Of a stretch of DNA of 64,000 nucleotides, positions 44,191-52,170 are shown piece by piece. Every line of letters begins with the position of its first letter. Positions within the stretch are counted from its first letter, which is position 1. Below the pieces are notes generated by a model. The model saw nothing but the letters and a program-made list of their open reading frames with translations. It made no database searches and was not told the origin of the DNA. Both the position numbers and the translations under genes were made by a program. This stretch comes from Butyricimonas synergistica DSM 23225 (lineage in GTDB: Bacteria; Bacteroidota; Bacteroidia; Bacteroidales; Marinifilaceae): contig NZ_KB903359.1 of NCBI RefSeq assembly GCF_000379665.1, forward strand, positions 1,455,340-1,519,339, read 5' to 3'.

Positions 44191-45539
44191 CCCGTTGCTA
44201 TTTGATAAGGTAACATAATCATAAAACGGCTTCCCCGCCCTTCTTCGCTTTCCGCCCAAATCTTTCCTCCATGTGCCTCTATCACGGACTTCGCCACGCT
44301 CAAGCCGATACCCGTTCCCCGAACTTGAGCCCGGTCACGGGGCAAACGATAACGGGTCTTGAATACCCGTTTCAAGGCGTTAGCCGGTATTCCCCTGCCA
44401 TTATCCTCCACGCTCACCAAAATTCCTTTCTCCAGACCTTTGCCATGCAACACGACCTCCACGTGCCCGTCCGAATATTTCAAAGCATTTTCTATCAAGT
44501 TCTGGAACACGGTTTCCAACAACATCCTATCCCCCTCGATAAAAGCGGGTCCGTCCTCAAAATCCACCCTGATTTGAAAAGTCCTACCCGGAGGTACTTG
44601 CCAACGCCCGCTCTCAGCCAATTCTTTCAACAACTCGTGCACGTTCATCATTCCCGGATGAATAGACACCCCATGTTCACTCACCATCGTGGTCAACAAC
44701 ATACCGATTGTACCCTCGATTCGCTCCAACTGGTTAGCCAACAATCCCAAGCGCAGTCTATTCTTTTCCAAATCACCCGCGACCAATCCTTTCTCCAAAA
44801 GATAATTACACTTCAAAGCGTTCGCCACCGGCAACTTCAAATCATGCACGAAAGCCTGCACGAACAACTCCCGAAATGCCGTAGTCTTTTTCTCCCGCCA
44901 AAAACGACGTACTAGAAAAATGATACAAAAAAGCAACAATAAAAACAAGGTCATCACGAACATCACCCGATCACGCATCTCTTCCCAAAAATCATCCCAC
45001 GTGAAATCACACGTGACCTCCAAAGTATCTTTTTCCAAAAATCCCAAATTCACAAAAAAACGACAAGACGATATGCCCTTGAACTCTCCGTACCGTAAAC
45101 GCTTCACCTCATATTCCGAACTATCTCGAACACTTAACTCTAAAATTAAGCTATCTTTTCCCAAACGCTCCGCAACTCGACCCTGTATCCCCTTGTTTAC
45201 TCTCTCCAATGTCCACAAACTCGTGTCCCGTACATCATACAACGGTCTACTGGACATCCATTGCATCGCAACATCATTTGTGACGTAATGATCTTCTCTC
45301 TTTCCATCAAACAAATAGGATATCTTTTTAGCTTCAGCGTCATACCCAACCAAGTATCCGTCTTTATGAGTTAACATGGAAAGTTCAACTACCGCATCCT
45401 CAACTACACTCTTATACTTATAAATATAATTCTCCTTTGCCTTTTGGAATAAACTATGTAATTGCCAACATTGGCTAACGATCAAAATTATCCCTACAAT
45501 GACAACAAATATCCAAACTACTTTCAAATCTTTATACAT
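44133..45539 (-). CDS. Membrane sensor histidine kinase
   Basis: 468 residues from ATG 45539. Two membrane segments (about 7-25 and 191-211) flank a periplasmic sensing domain of ~165 residues that I do not recognise. The cytoplasmic part has the H-box FVHDLKLPVANA with His232, N-box NLIENALKYS, G1 DNGRGIP and G2 GTGIGLSVAKS. It forms a two-component pair with the overlapping response regulator and is divergent from the NVEALA-TolB operon, so that operon is its likeliest target. Confidence 0.93.
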   Translation of the reverse strand: MYKDLKVVWIFVVIVGIILIVSQCWQLHSLFQKAKENYIYKYKSVVEDAVVELSMLTHKDGYLVGYDAEAKKISYLFDGKREDHYVTNDVAMQWMSSRPLYDVRDTSLWTLERVNKGIQGRVAERLGKDSLILELSVRDSSEYEVKRLRYGEFKGISSCRFFVNLGFLEKDTLEVTCDFTWDDFWEEMRDRVMFVMTLFLLLLFCIIFLVRRFWREKKTTAFRELFVQAFVHDLKLPVANALKCNYLLEKGLVAGDLEKNRLRLGLLANQLERIEGTIGMLLTTMVSEHGVSIHPGMMNVHELLKELAESGRWQVPPGRTFQIRVDFEDGPAFIEGDRMLLETVFQNLIENALKYSDGHVEVVLHGKGLEKGILVSVEDNGRGIPANALKRVFKTRYRLPRDRAQVRGTGIGLSVAKSVIEAHGGKIWAESEEGRGSRFMIMLPYQIATGWRMKLKYYTRKMIRILWS

Positions 45540-45561
45540 ACATCCTCTTTTCCAACTAAAG

Positions 45562-45569
45562 CAAAAATA
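45562..45569 (-). promoter_or_regulatory. Histidine kinase gene -7 box
   Basis: TATTTTTG on the minus strand, exact TAnnTTTG, 22 bases before ATG 45539. The -33 position falls on the direct repeat at 45580-45600 and does not read TTTG, as in an activator-dependent promoter. Confidence 0.65.
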
Positions 45570-45579
45570 AGAAAATATT

Positions 45580-45600
45580 TGCCACCTTTTTGCCACCTTT
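45580..45600. promoter_or_regulatory. Direct repeat TGCCACCTTT, 11-bp period: candidate response-regulator site
   Basis: TGCCACCTTT at 45580-45589 and again at 45591-45600, a one-turn spacing, centred between the divergent kinase and NVEALA-like genes. On the + side a near -7 box TATTTTCG lies at 45618-45625, 24 bases before ATG 45650. Confidence 0.6.
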
Positions 45601-45649
45601 AATCATTTTTTTATACATATTTTCGTACCGACTAAAAACAATATATATA

Positions 45650-45883
45650 ATGAAAAAAATCATACTTACTGCTTGCATTGCTAGTATCACACTAACCGGA
45701 ATTCTTTGCAACATCAAAAAAACGTTGGCAAAAGAAACAAACACCACAACCACACCCACAACCTTAAAAAATATAGAACAACTTTCTTTTTCAGAATCTC
45801 ACGATATTTCAATGTGCATAGAGGGACGAGGGTATTGTTATATCAACGGTAAACCACAAACCGGATTAAAACTAAAAGACTAA
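45650..45883 (+). CDS. NVEALA-like small secreted protein
   Basis: 77 residues: N-terminal hydrophobic signal (IILTACIASITLTGIL), a Thr-rich linker (NTTTTPTTLK), then KNIEQLSFSE in the position of the NVEALA motif, and a short C-terminal region with two Cys (MCIEGRGYCYING). It fits the NVEALA family of short exported Bacteroidales proteins of unknown role, which are often next to TolB-like lipoproteins, as here (7 bases downstream). The family call is by pattern only. Confidence 0.6.
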   Translation: MKKIILTACIASITLTGILCNIKKTLAKETNTTTTPTTLKNIEQLSFSESHDISMCIEGRGYCYINGKPQTGLKLKD

Positions 45884-45890
45884 CTCACCC

Positions 45891-46934
45891 ATGAAAAACA
45901 ATATACTTTTACACCTCATATTCGGTAGCCTATTATGGAGTTGTTCCATGGATAATATTGACCTATCCAAAAATAATAAGATCTCAACTTCACAAATATC
46001 CGATCTTTCCGTGCACGATATTTATCATACCCGAGGGCTTGTGAAATTCGGCAACACCCTCATCACTATATCACCGACCAACAATTATAACGCCATCTCT
46101 GTCGACATACAAACAACACAAAAGAATCGTTTTTTCCGTCGCAGATTTAGTGGGGGCAACAACATGTTTCAAGTTATGTCACTCAACTCCTATAACGGGC
46201 AATCCGTCACGGCATTGGATTTCAGAAGTGGACGCCTTATCGAAACCGCCATTACTCCTACACTCTCCCGGGTAGAGAGTACTCCAACCGAAACTATCAT
46301 ATCCCTGCCTATCGGTCAACAACATCTCGTTGCCGCCAAAACCACCACTTTCGTGATCGCCACAGGCCTATACTCGGCAGGACGCTATCTGTACTACTCG
46401 CTAACGGACAATAGCGCACGCTACTTCCTATCTTATCCCGATCATCCGGAATATCCCGAATTACAAGAAACCACGAAAGCCATGTTATACGCCAGCAATG
46501 TACTTCGAGTACGCCCGGACGCATCCGCTTTCGTCTGTGCAGATATGTACAGTGGTGTCATTGATTTTTGCAAAATCACCTCTTCAGGTACTATCGAGCG
46601 TACAAAAATGCACCGTCTGCATTTGCCCGAAGCCGATATCACGGAAACGCCCTCTACCAACGTGGAATATTATCGAAGCAATCGCTTCGGTTTTCCCGAT
46701 GTAACTGTGTCACAACACCACGTGTACGCCCTCTATTCCGGTCATTCGTACCGTGATATGGGTAATTCCGCTTTAGATGGATACTCTCTACTCATCTACG
46801 ACTGGGAAGGAAATCTATTAAAAGAATGTCTTCTGGACACACCATTGGCTAATATCTGTTACGATCCAAACGAAGACGCTCTTTACGGTATCTCCGCCAA
46901 ACAATACACTTCATTAATCAAAATCAACATATAA
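45891..46934 (+). CDS. TolB-like six-bladed beta-propeller lipoprotein (BF3164 type)
   Basis: 347 residues; lipobox LLWSC (Cys18). A repetitive beta-propeller sequence with recurring hydrophobic-GRL and ...YDWEGNLLKECLL... strand pairs; the features MQVMSLNSYNGQ, LDFRSGRLIETAI, DMYSGVIDFCKI, HVYALYSGHSYRD and DEDALYGI-like ends match the TolB-like/6-bladed propeller lipoproteins found next to NVEALA genes. Likely faces the periplasm or surface and binds a small ligand or peptide. The stop TAA overlaps the ATA-AAA start region of the Cys-repeat frame. Confidence 0.7.
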   Translation: MKNNILLHLIFGSLLWSCSMDNIDLSKNNKISTSQISDLSVHDIYHTRGLVKFGNTLITISPTNNYNAISVDIQTTQKNRFFRRRFSGGNNMFQVMSLNSYNGQSVTALDFRSGRLIETAITPTLSRVESTPTETIISLPIGQQHLVAAKTTTFVIATGLYSAGRYLYYSLTDNSARYFLSYPDHPEYPELQETTKAMLYASNVLRVRPDASAFVCADMYSGVIDFCKITSSGTIERTKMHRLHLPEADITETPSTNVEYYRSNRFGFPDVTVSQHHVYALYSGHSYRDMGNSALDGYSLLIYDWEGNLLKECLLDTPLANICYDPNEDALYGISAKQYTSLIKINI

Positions 46935-47266
46935 AATGTAGATGTTGTCTTGTTTGTAAAGCATATCCATGCAAATGTTGCCGAATCTGTTGGAATTATC
47001 CATGCACTTGTCCTATCCCCACGGATCCAAACGTGTGTATGATCTGTCACAAGAATCCATGCGAATGTCAGCGGTGCGAATACTGCGGACGTTTACTTTG
47101 TTATGGAACATGTCTAAGTGGTGGAGAAAATCCAGGAAGTAGTACAGATCCACTAAAATATATTGAAAAGCGCACAGATCGATTCGCCATGAGTAATATA
47201 CCACGGACCATGACACCTCAAGTATTAAACACTTGTGTAACAAGTATTATGGAATACATTATATGA
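46931..47266 (+). CDS. Tandem CxxCxxxPCxC-repeat protein; start codon reads ATA
   Basis: An uninterrupted frame of 111 residues with 19 Cys. Three units of the pattern C-x2-C-x3-P-C-x-C follow one another (CLVCKAYPCKC, CRICWNYPCTC, CMICHKNPCEC), then a variant CEYCGRLLCYGTC, then a ~45-residue tail ending TPQVLNTCVTSIMEYII. There is no ATG, GTG or TTG before the first two units; the first is GTG 47033. At the head, ATA (46931) overlaps the TolB-like stop as ATATAA. A single G at 46933 would give the ATGA overlap seen at the next two gene junctions. The frame ends in ATGA with the next gene. It could be zinc-binding or disulfide-rich, and it has no signal peptide. The tail resembles a cysteine-peptidase active-site helix, very tentatively. 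Confidence 0.55.
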   Translation: MKCRCCLVCKAYPCKCCRICWNYPCTCPIPTDPNVCMICHKNPCECQRCEYCGRLLCYGTCLSGGENPGSSTDPLKYIEKRTDRFAMSNIPRTMTPQVLNTCVTSIMEYII

Positions 47267-47826
47267 AATATCTATTACTATCAATTATTATTACATTTGT
47301 TTTGCGCGATTCCATCGCGCAAAACAAATTAGATACCTTAATCTTATTACAAAAGGGGAAATGGGAATTAATTTTTCCTTCTCCAAAAAAAATTACAACA
47401 GGAATACAGTTTACCTCTAGCACTCTAACTCATTTTTTCACCTCAAAAAAGCTCATTCATCACATTTTCACATCACGAAATAAAAATAGTATACAACACC
47501 ATTTTTATCTTTCACATCCCAAGAACTTCACATTTGATACTCTACAAAACGATAAAATCACAAGTAAAAAACACAAATTAATTGAAGATACCTCCATGCA
47601 AATAAAAGTCAACAACTATAATATCAGCTTCGATTCAACTAACGTCGGAAAAGTTCTCAACGGTAGTCATATTATTGCTATTAACTCAAATGGAAATATT
47701 TCTATATACCAAATACTTGAATTAAACCAACATTATTTAAAACTTAAAGACTCACAAACTTCTATAATACTGGAATTTACAAAAAAAAAAACGATAAAAC
47801 ATTACCCCTACAATAAAATCCTCTAA
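47263..47826 (+). CDS. Secreted protein, paralog of 47839-48297
   Basis: 187 residues; signal peptide MKYLLLSIIITFVLRDSIAQ, no lipobox. Very AT-rich and Lys/Asn-rich. The C-terminal half (STNVGKVLNGSHIIAINSNGNISIYQILELNQHYLKL ... ILEFTKKK) aligns with the following gene. No known domain recognised. ATG overlaps the stop of the Cys-repeat frame (ATGA), which supports translation of that frame. Confidence 0.65.
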   Translation: MKYLLLSIIITFVLRDSIAQNKLDTLILLQKGKWELIFPSPKKITTGIQFTSSTLTHFFTSKKLIHHIFTSRNKNSIQHHFYLSHPKNFTFDTLQNDKITSKKHKLIEDTSMQIKVNNYNISFDSTNVGKVLNGSHIIAINSNGNISIYQILELNQHYLKLKDSQTSIILEFTKKKTIKHYPYNKIL

Positions 47827-47838
47827 AAAAATAGCATC

Positions 47839-48297
47839 ATGAAACAAACATTACTAATTTGCATTCTGTTGAGCATATCAATTACAACATTCGGGGAAAA
47901 GAAAAAAAATACCCTTAATCTATTACGCAAAAATACAAGACACGCAATCCATCCCGATCTAGACAATCATCATTCAAGTATCACTTTAAAATTTACTCGG
48001 AAACAAGAAATTTATAAACTCAAACTTGACACGGGGCAAAAAAAGCCACAGAAATATAAAATAAAAGAAGCCTACTATCTTTCTGAAACACCTAACACAA
48101 ATTTCAATCAAACAAAAGTAGGGAAAATCAAAAATGGAAAATATTTAATCGTACGAGCTTACAACAGAGTCGAAACTTTTCGCATTCACCTATTGACTTC
48201 CACCTATCTCAAAATTGAATTAATTGGAGGTGCAATTCTTGAATACCAGAAAAAAAGGAAAAAATCAAATAAATCTACTTCCAAACTTTCGCAATGA
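47839..48297 (+). CDS. Secreted protein, paralog of 47263-47826
   Basis: 152 residues; signal segment LLICILLSISITTFG. Shares with its neighbour the pattern LNLLRKN near the start and TKVGKIKNGKYLIVRAYNRVETFRIHLLTSTYLKIELIGGAILEYQKK at the end, so the pair arose by tandem duplication. Basic tail (KKRKKSNKSTSKLSQ). Function unknown. Its TGA stop overlaps the next ATG (ATGA). Confidence 0.65.
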   Translation: MKQTLLICILLSISITTFGEKKKNTLNLLRKNTRHAIHPDLDNHHSSITLKFTRKQEIYKLKLDTGQKKPQKYKIKEAYYLSETPNTNFNQTKVGKIKNGKYLIVRAYNRVETFRIHLLTSTYLKIELIGGAILEYQKKRKKSNKSTSKLSQ

Positions 48298-48413
48298 AAT
48301 ACCTTTCCAAAATCACATCTAACCTACACTCCTTCGTGCTATCCCTAGTTGCAATATTCATGATATGCCTCCCTCTCATTAGCCCAATAGAGCACTTCAT
48401 GCATGGCAACTAG
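48294..48413 (+). CDS. 39-aa membrane peptide: first segment of the O-antigen-ligase-like protein cut off by an in-frame TAG
   Basis: ATG at 48294 overlaps the previous stop. One hydrophobic segment (FVLSLVAIFMICLPLISPIEHFMHG), then TAG at 48411-48413. The frame continues directly into the ligase-like gene (both starts are in the same phase; only AGC lies between TAG and ATG 48417). It is either a separate small membrane peptide or the first membrane helix of the larger protein separated by a nonsense codon. Confidence 0.55.
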   Translation: MKYLSKITSNLHSFVLSLVAIFMICLPLISPIEHFMHGN

Positions 48414-48416
48414 AGC

Positions 48417-50027
48417 ATGATCTTTTTATTCACACTAAGTTATGCGGGACTAATCATCTGTCTTCACAAAAAAACATTATTCCACTTCACTTCAATTGAC
48501 CTATTTTTCACACTCTGGATCAGTTGGTGCGGGATAAGATTTTTCACCTCAAATACCCCTACTCCGGACACAGGTATTCTTCTCGAAAGCCTCGGCTTAT
48601 GCCTATGGTATATATTCTTACGCACAAATTATCAAACCCGCAACATTCTCCTCGTGTTCATTCCCGCGGGAATATGCCAAGCAATAATAGGTATACTACA
48701 ACACGGAGGATTAATAGCCTTGCGCAACACCTATTTCACGTTTACAGGAAGCTTCGAGAACCCGGGTCCCTACGGCGGTTTCCTCGCGATGGCATTTCTA
48801 ATCACGATAACATACACGTGGTTACATTGGCATCATTTTCCTCTCAAGCAAAAAATAATTGCACTAACTATTCTTGTTACACAACTCTATCCCCTCATCG
48901 GAAGTAACTCCAGGGCAAGTTGGTTAGCCATTATTGTCGGAATTCTATATTTCTTTCACCATTACCTCTATCATTTACGCAAGTTCCAATGCCGCATTAC
49001 CGAATGCATCATCATACTATTCTCCGGGATTGCGCTATTCTTCTTCCGACCTGATTCCGCCACTGGACGTATTCAGATATGGCAAGCCGCCATCAATATG
49101 TACCAAAAAGTTCCAATCATCGGTCACGGCATAGACTCCTTTCCAGCGACATACATGAACGCCCAAGCCGAATTCCTCAACAACAACACAAACACACTCA
49201 ACGAATACCTCGCGAGTAACAACACGTACGCTTTCAACGAATTTATCCGCATCGCCTGCGAACAAGGATGCATCGGTCTAATTCTATTTTGTACCCTACT
49301 TCTTGTTCTATTCTTGCCCCCCACCACAACCACACACGGGAAAATAGCAAAAACTACACTGGGTGGATTCTTCATTTTTGCCTGTTTCAGTTATCCCGCC
49401 GAAATACTGTCATTAAAAATAATATTCATTTCACTAATAGCAACACTAGCTAATGATGCCAAACCCATGTATACCTTTCATACACATCGAAACGCCATGT
49501 ACAAATTCACGGGAATCATCATCGGGATATGCCTCGTTCCCGTGATTCTCGAGTACAAGAGCAGAATCGATATAGATCAAAAATTACACTCGTTATCAAT
49601 ATCTACAAACAAAACACCCGACACTCTTTTGCAAAAACACTATAACAAGTATAAATTCTGCAAAGATTTCATTTTAGCCTATAGCCACATCCTATACCAT
49701 GCCCAAAAATATAAAGAAGCCCAACCCCTTCTCGAACAAGCAGCTCTCTTGCAGCCCACGACCGATATTTTATGTGACCTAGGCAACTGCCACGCACGAC
49801 ACGGGAACTTCGACAACGCCCAACTTTGCTTCAAACAAGCCATCCGTATGGTACCTTGTTACTTAATGCCTCGCTATCAATTATTCTGCCTGTACAAAGA
49901 ACATAACAAAACAGAACTTGCAAAATCTATCGCCCAAGAAATATTAGCCTTAAAACCTAAAATCACAAACTCAACCACGCTAAGTATCAAAAAAATCGTT
50001 AGAACATGGTGCAAAAACAATTCATAA
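48417..50027 (+). CDS. O-antigen-ligase-like (Wzy_C) membrane protein with C-terminal TPR domain
   Basis: 536 residues from ATG 48417. About nine membrane helices in the first 370 residues. Ligase/polymerase signatures are TGSFENPGPYGGFLAMAF, LIGSNSRASWLAI (the SRAxW stretch before the large loop), TGRIQIWQAA and PIIGHGIDSFPATY. From about residue 425 a TPR-like helical domain follows (YKEAQPLLEQAALLQPTTDILCDLGNCHARHGNFDNAQLCFKQAIRMVP). The family transfers or polymerises lipid-linked glycans, and some members glycosylate proteins. Here it sits among small secreted proteins rather than in a polysaccharide locus. The first helix may be encoded by the 39-codon frame before it. Confidence 0.72.
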   Translation: MIFLFTLSYAGLIICLHKKTLFHFTSIDLFFTLWISWCGIRFFTSNTPTPDTGILLESLGLCLWYIFLRTNYQTRNILLVFIPAGICQAIIGILQHGGLIALRNTYFTFTGSFENPGPYGGFLAMAFLITITYTWLHWHHFPLKQKIIALTILVTQLYPLIGSNSRASWLAIIVGILYFFHHYLYHLRKFQCRITECIIILFSGIALFFFRPDSATGRIQIWQAAINMYQKVPIIGHGIDSFPATYMNAQAEFLNNNTNTLNEYLASNNTYAFNEFIRIACEQGCIGLILFCTLLLVLFLPPTTTTHGKIAKTTLGGFFIFACFSYPAEILSLKIIFISLIATLANDAKPMYTFHTHRNAMYKFTGIIIGICLVPVILEYKSRIDIDQKLHSLSISTNKTPDTLLQKHYNKYKFCKDFILAYSHILYHAQKYKEAQPLLEQAALLQPTTDILCDLGNCHARHGNFDNAQLCFKQAIRMVPCYLMPRYQLFCLYKEHNKTELAKSIAQEILALKPKITNSTTLSIKKIVRTWCKNNS

Positions 50028-50047
50028 TTTCAAACTTATCTAATATC

Positions 50048-51898
50048 ATGAATTACAACATCTACTACTTGCATTTCATACTCGTTTTTCTATTTATCTC
50101 ATGCACGACCCAAGATACTCAACTTGAGCAAGCTTTATCCTTGGCTGGAAATAACCGACATGAATTAGAACAAGTCTTAACCCATTACTCCCACTCCGCC
50201 AAAGACTCTTTGAAACTCCGGGCCGCCCGATTCCTTATCGAGAACATGCCCGGACACTATACCTTAGAAGGAGATATAATTAATAAATACCGTGAAAAAA
50301 TATACGCAGACAGCAATGCCAGCTATTTTTCTAAAAGAGCTCTTGAAATATCCATGACTCACATGAAAGAAATCCAACAAGTATCTCGCAAACAAGAAGA
50401 TGCACGACACATAAAAGCCGCTTTTTTAATTCGCCATATCAACCTTTCATTCAAGAGATTAGAAGAATATTCTTGGTTACAAAACATTCCCTTCGACCTA
50501 TTCCTTGAATACATACTCCCCTATCGGATGGGTCACGAACGCATAGACCTATGGATAGACTCACTTGAAATATCCCCCATATCTCTGGAAAAATTAAAAC
50601 ACTCGGATGACTTAAAATACACTATTGAAAACATTAACTACAACTTACAATTAAAAAATTTGAACAAACCGATTTCAAACGACCTAATATATCAATTATG
50701 CAAAAATTATATTTACAACGATTGTCGTTTTAAAGCCATCTACAACAATTTTTACTCGCGAGCTATCACTATACCCTCCGCAATTGACTGCATTCCCTAT
50801 TACGCAAATCGTAACGGTTATCATTATTGGAATATCACCATGTCCCCGGAAGCAAGAAACACAACCATTCCGATGGCCCTAGAACGCAAATCATCTAAAA
50901 TATACAGAAGAACTTACTCCAGACAGTTCACATTAACCCCCAAAGAAGGCGAATATATCCCCGAGTTTTTCCAAGACCCATTCTATAAAGACGTCAGTAA
51001 CGAATATATGTATACCGCCAATATTCACGTTCACCCGTATCTACCCGTGAAAAAAACACCCAATTACGCCTACCTAAGCGTGTTCTGTAACCTCAAATGG
51101 CAACCCATCGCCATCGGTGAACTAACCTCTACTGGTGCAGATTTTAAAAACATGGGGAAAAAACTGGTCTACTTACCCGTTCATTATCCCAAACGACAAA
51201 TGACACCATTACATTATCCATTCATTTTAAATCTAAATGAAGAAATCAAATATCTTATTCCGGATACCCTAGCGAAACAAAACCTCCGGCTATACAGGAA
51301 ATACCCCTTATCCAATGCAATATACAATTATAACAAACAACTGGAAACAACAATCATAGAACTATCCGAAACCTCGAATTTCAAATCTCCCGACACACTT
51401 AGTATAACATCGAACATTGCCGGTACATACTGTGAATGTATCTTAAATAGCAAGAAATTATATCGCCATAGTCGAATAGAGATTCCCATGGGATGCGCAT
51501 GTGCTGAAATAATATTCCTTGATTCCAATAACCTCCCGATTCCCGTACAAATAGATTCAACTTTTATTGCGGGATTTGATGGCAACCCGTTAACCAATAT
51601 CAACAGACGCTACAACACACCTAATATTTTAGCAAATTTTCCTCATCCTGTCCAGCTCTCCAAAATCATCATTCTTCCCCGGAGTGATGGCAACGGAATC
51701 TATCCCGGGGAAGAATACGAACTTTTATATCATGATTTAAAAGGATGGCAATCACTGGGACGACAAATTGCAACGGACTATTATCTCGATTATAACAACG
51801 TTCCCCGGGGAGCACTCTATTGGTTACACAACAGAACCAAAGGAGTGGAAGAAAGAATTTTCACGGTTGACGAAAAAGGAGAAATTCGTTTCTATTAA
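50048..51898 (+). CDS. Transglutaminase-like lipoprotein
   Basis: 616 residues from ATG 50048; lipobox LFISC (Cys19). The N-terminal ~180 residues (LRAARFLIENMPGHYTLEGD ... FDLFLEYILPYRMGHE) are the module that precedes transglutaminase-like domains in many Bacteroidales lipoproteins. The catalytic-core region follows: NDCRFKAIYNNFYSRAITIPSAIDCIPYYANRNGYHYWN, with Cys226 and His259 in the right order for a Cys-His-(Asp/Asn) site. The C-terminal half is beta-rich with Cys-containing strands (TYCECIL, MGCACAEI). Could cut or cross-link peptides at the cell surface. Activity is not proven by sequence. Last gene of the operon, 20 bases after the ligase-like gene. Confidence 0.68.
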   Translation: MNYNIYYLHFILVFLFISCTTQDTQLEQALSLAGNNRHELEQVLTHYSHSAKDSLKLRAARFLIENMPGHYTLEGDIINKYREKIYADSNASYFSKRALEISMTHMKEIQQVSRKQEDARHIKAAFLIRHINLSFKRLEEYSWLQNIPFDLFLEYILPYRMGHERIDLWIDSLEISPISLEKLKHSDDLKYTIENINYNLQLKNLNKPISNDLIYQLCKNYIYNDCRFKAIYNNFYSRAITIPSAIDCIPYYANRNGYHYWNITMSPEARNTTIPMALERKSSKIYRRTYSRQFTLTPKEGEYIPEFFQDPFYKDVSNEYMYTANIHVHPYLPVKKTPNYAYLSVFCNLKWQPIAIGELTSTGADFKNMGKKLVYLPVHYPKRQMTPLHYPFILNLNEEIKYLIPDTLAKQNLRLYRKYPLSNAIYNYNKQLETTIIELSETSNFKSPDTLSITSNIAGTYCECILNSKKLYRHSRIEIPMGCACAEIIFLDSNNLPIPVQIDSTFIAGFDGNPLTNINRRYNTPNILANFPHPVQLSKIIILPRSDGNGIYPGEEYELLYHDLKGWQSLGRQIATDYYLDYNNVPRGALYWLHNRTKGVEERIFTVDEKGEIRFY

Positions 51899-52170
51899 CT
51901 TCATTCAACATGAGTTCGATGATAACATACCATTATACTCCGGGATTCCGCACGTAATCATACCGAGAACCCACTATAATCCCAAAGAAGATTAACCCAA
52001 AACATACCCCACTCCCGTTCTCGCTCCGTTTTTGCCGTAGACATTCTATAATCTTTGATACAGAAACACTATAGCGAAAACGGCAGCAACACGACAGTGA
52101 TAGAGGATTACCCCGGATTTTCCACGGTTCCTCTTTGGGTCTTCTGTTTTATTGCCGAAGATAAATATTC
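51899..52170. other. Gene-free stretch after the small-protein operon
   Basis: 272 bases between convergent genes. Contains an imperfect inverted repeat CCGTTTTTGC (52026-52035 region) / GCGAAAACGG (52074-52083 region) with a long loop. No coding frame that I believe. Confidence 0.4.

Noticed and set aside
51768-51995. 75-codon frame at the end of the transglutaminase-like gene
   Set aside because: Mostly a shadow of that gene, with no start context or recognisable product.
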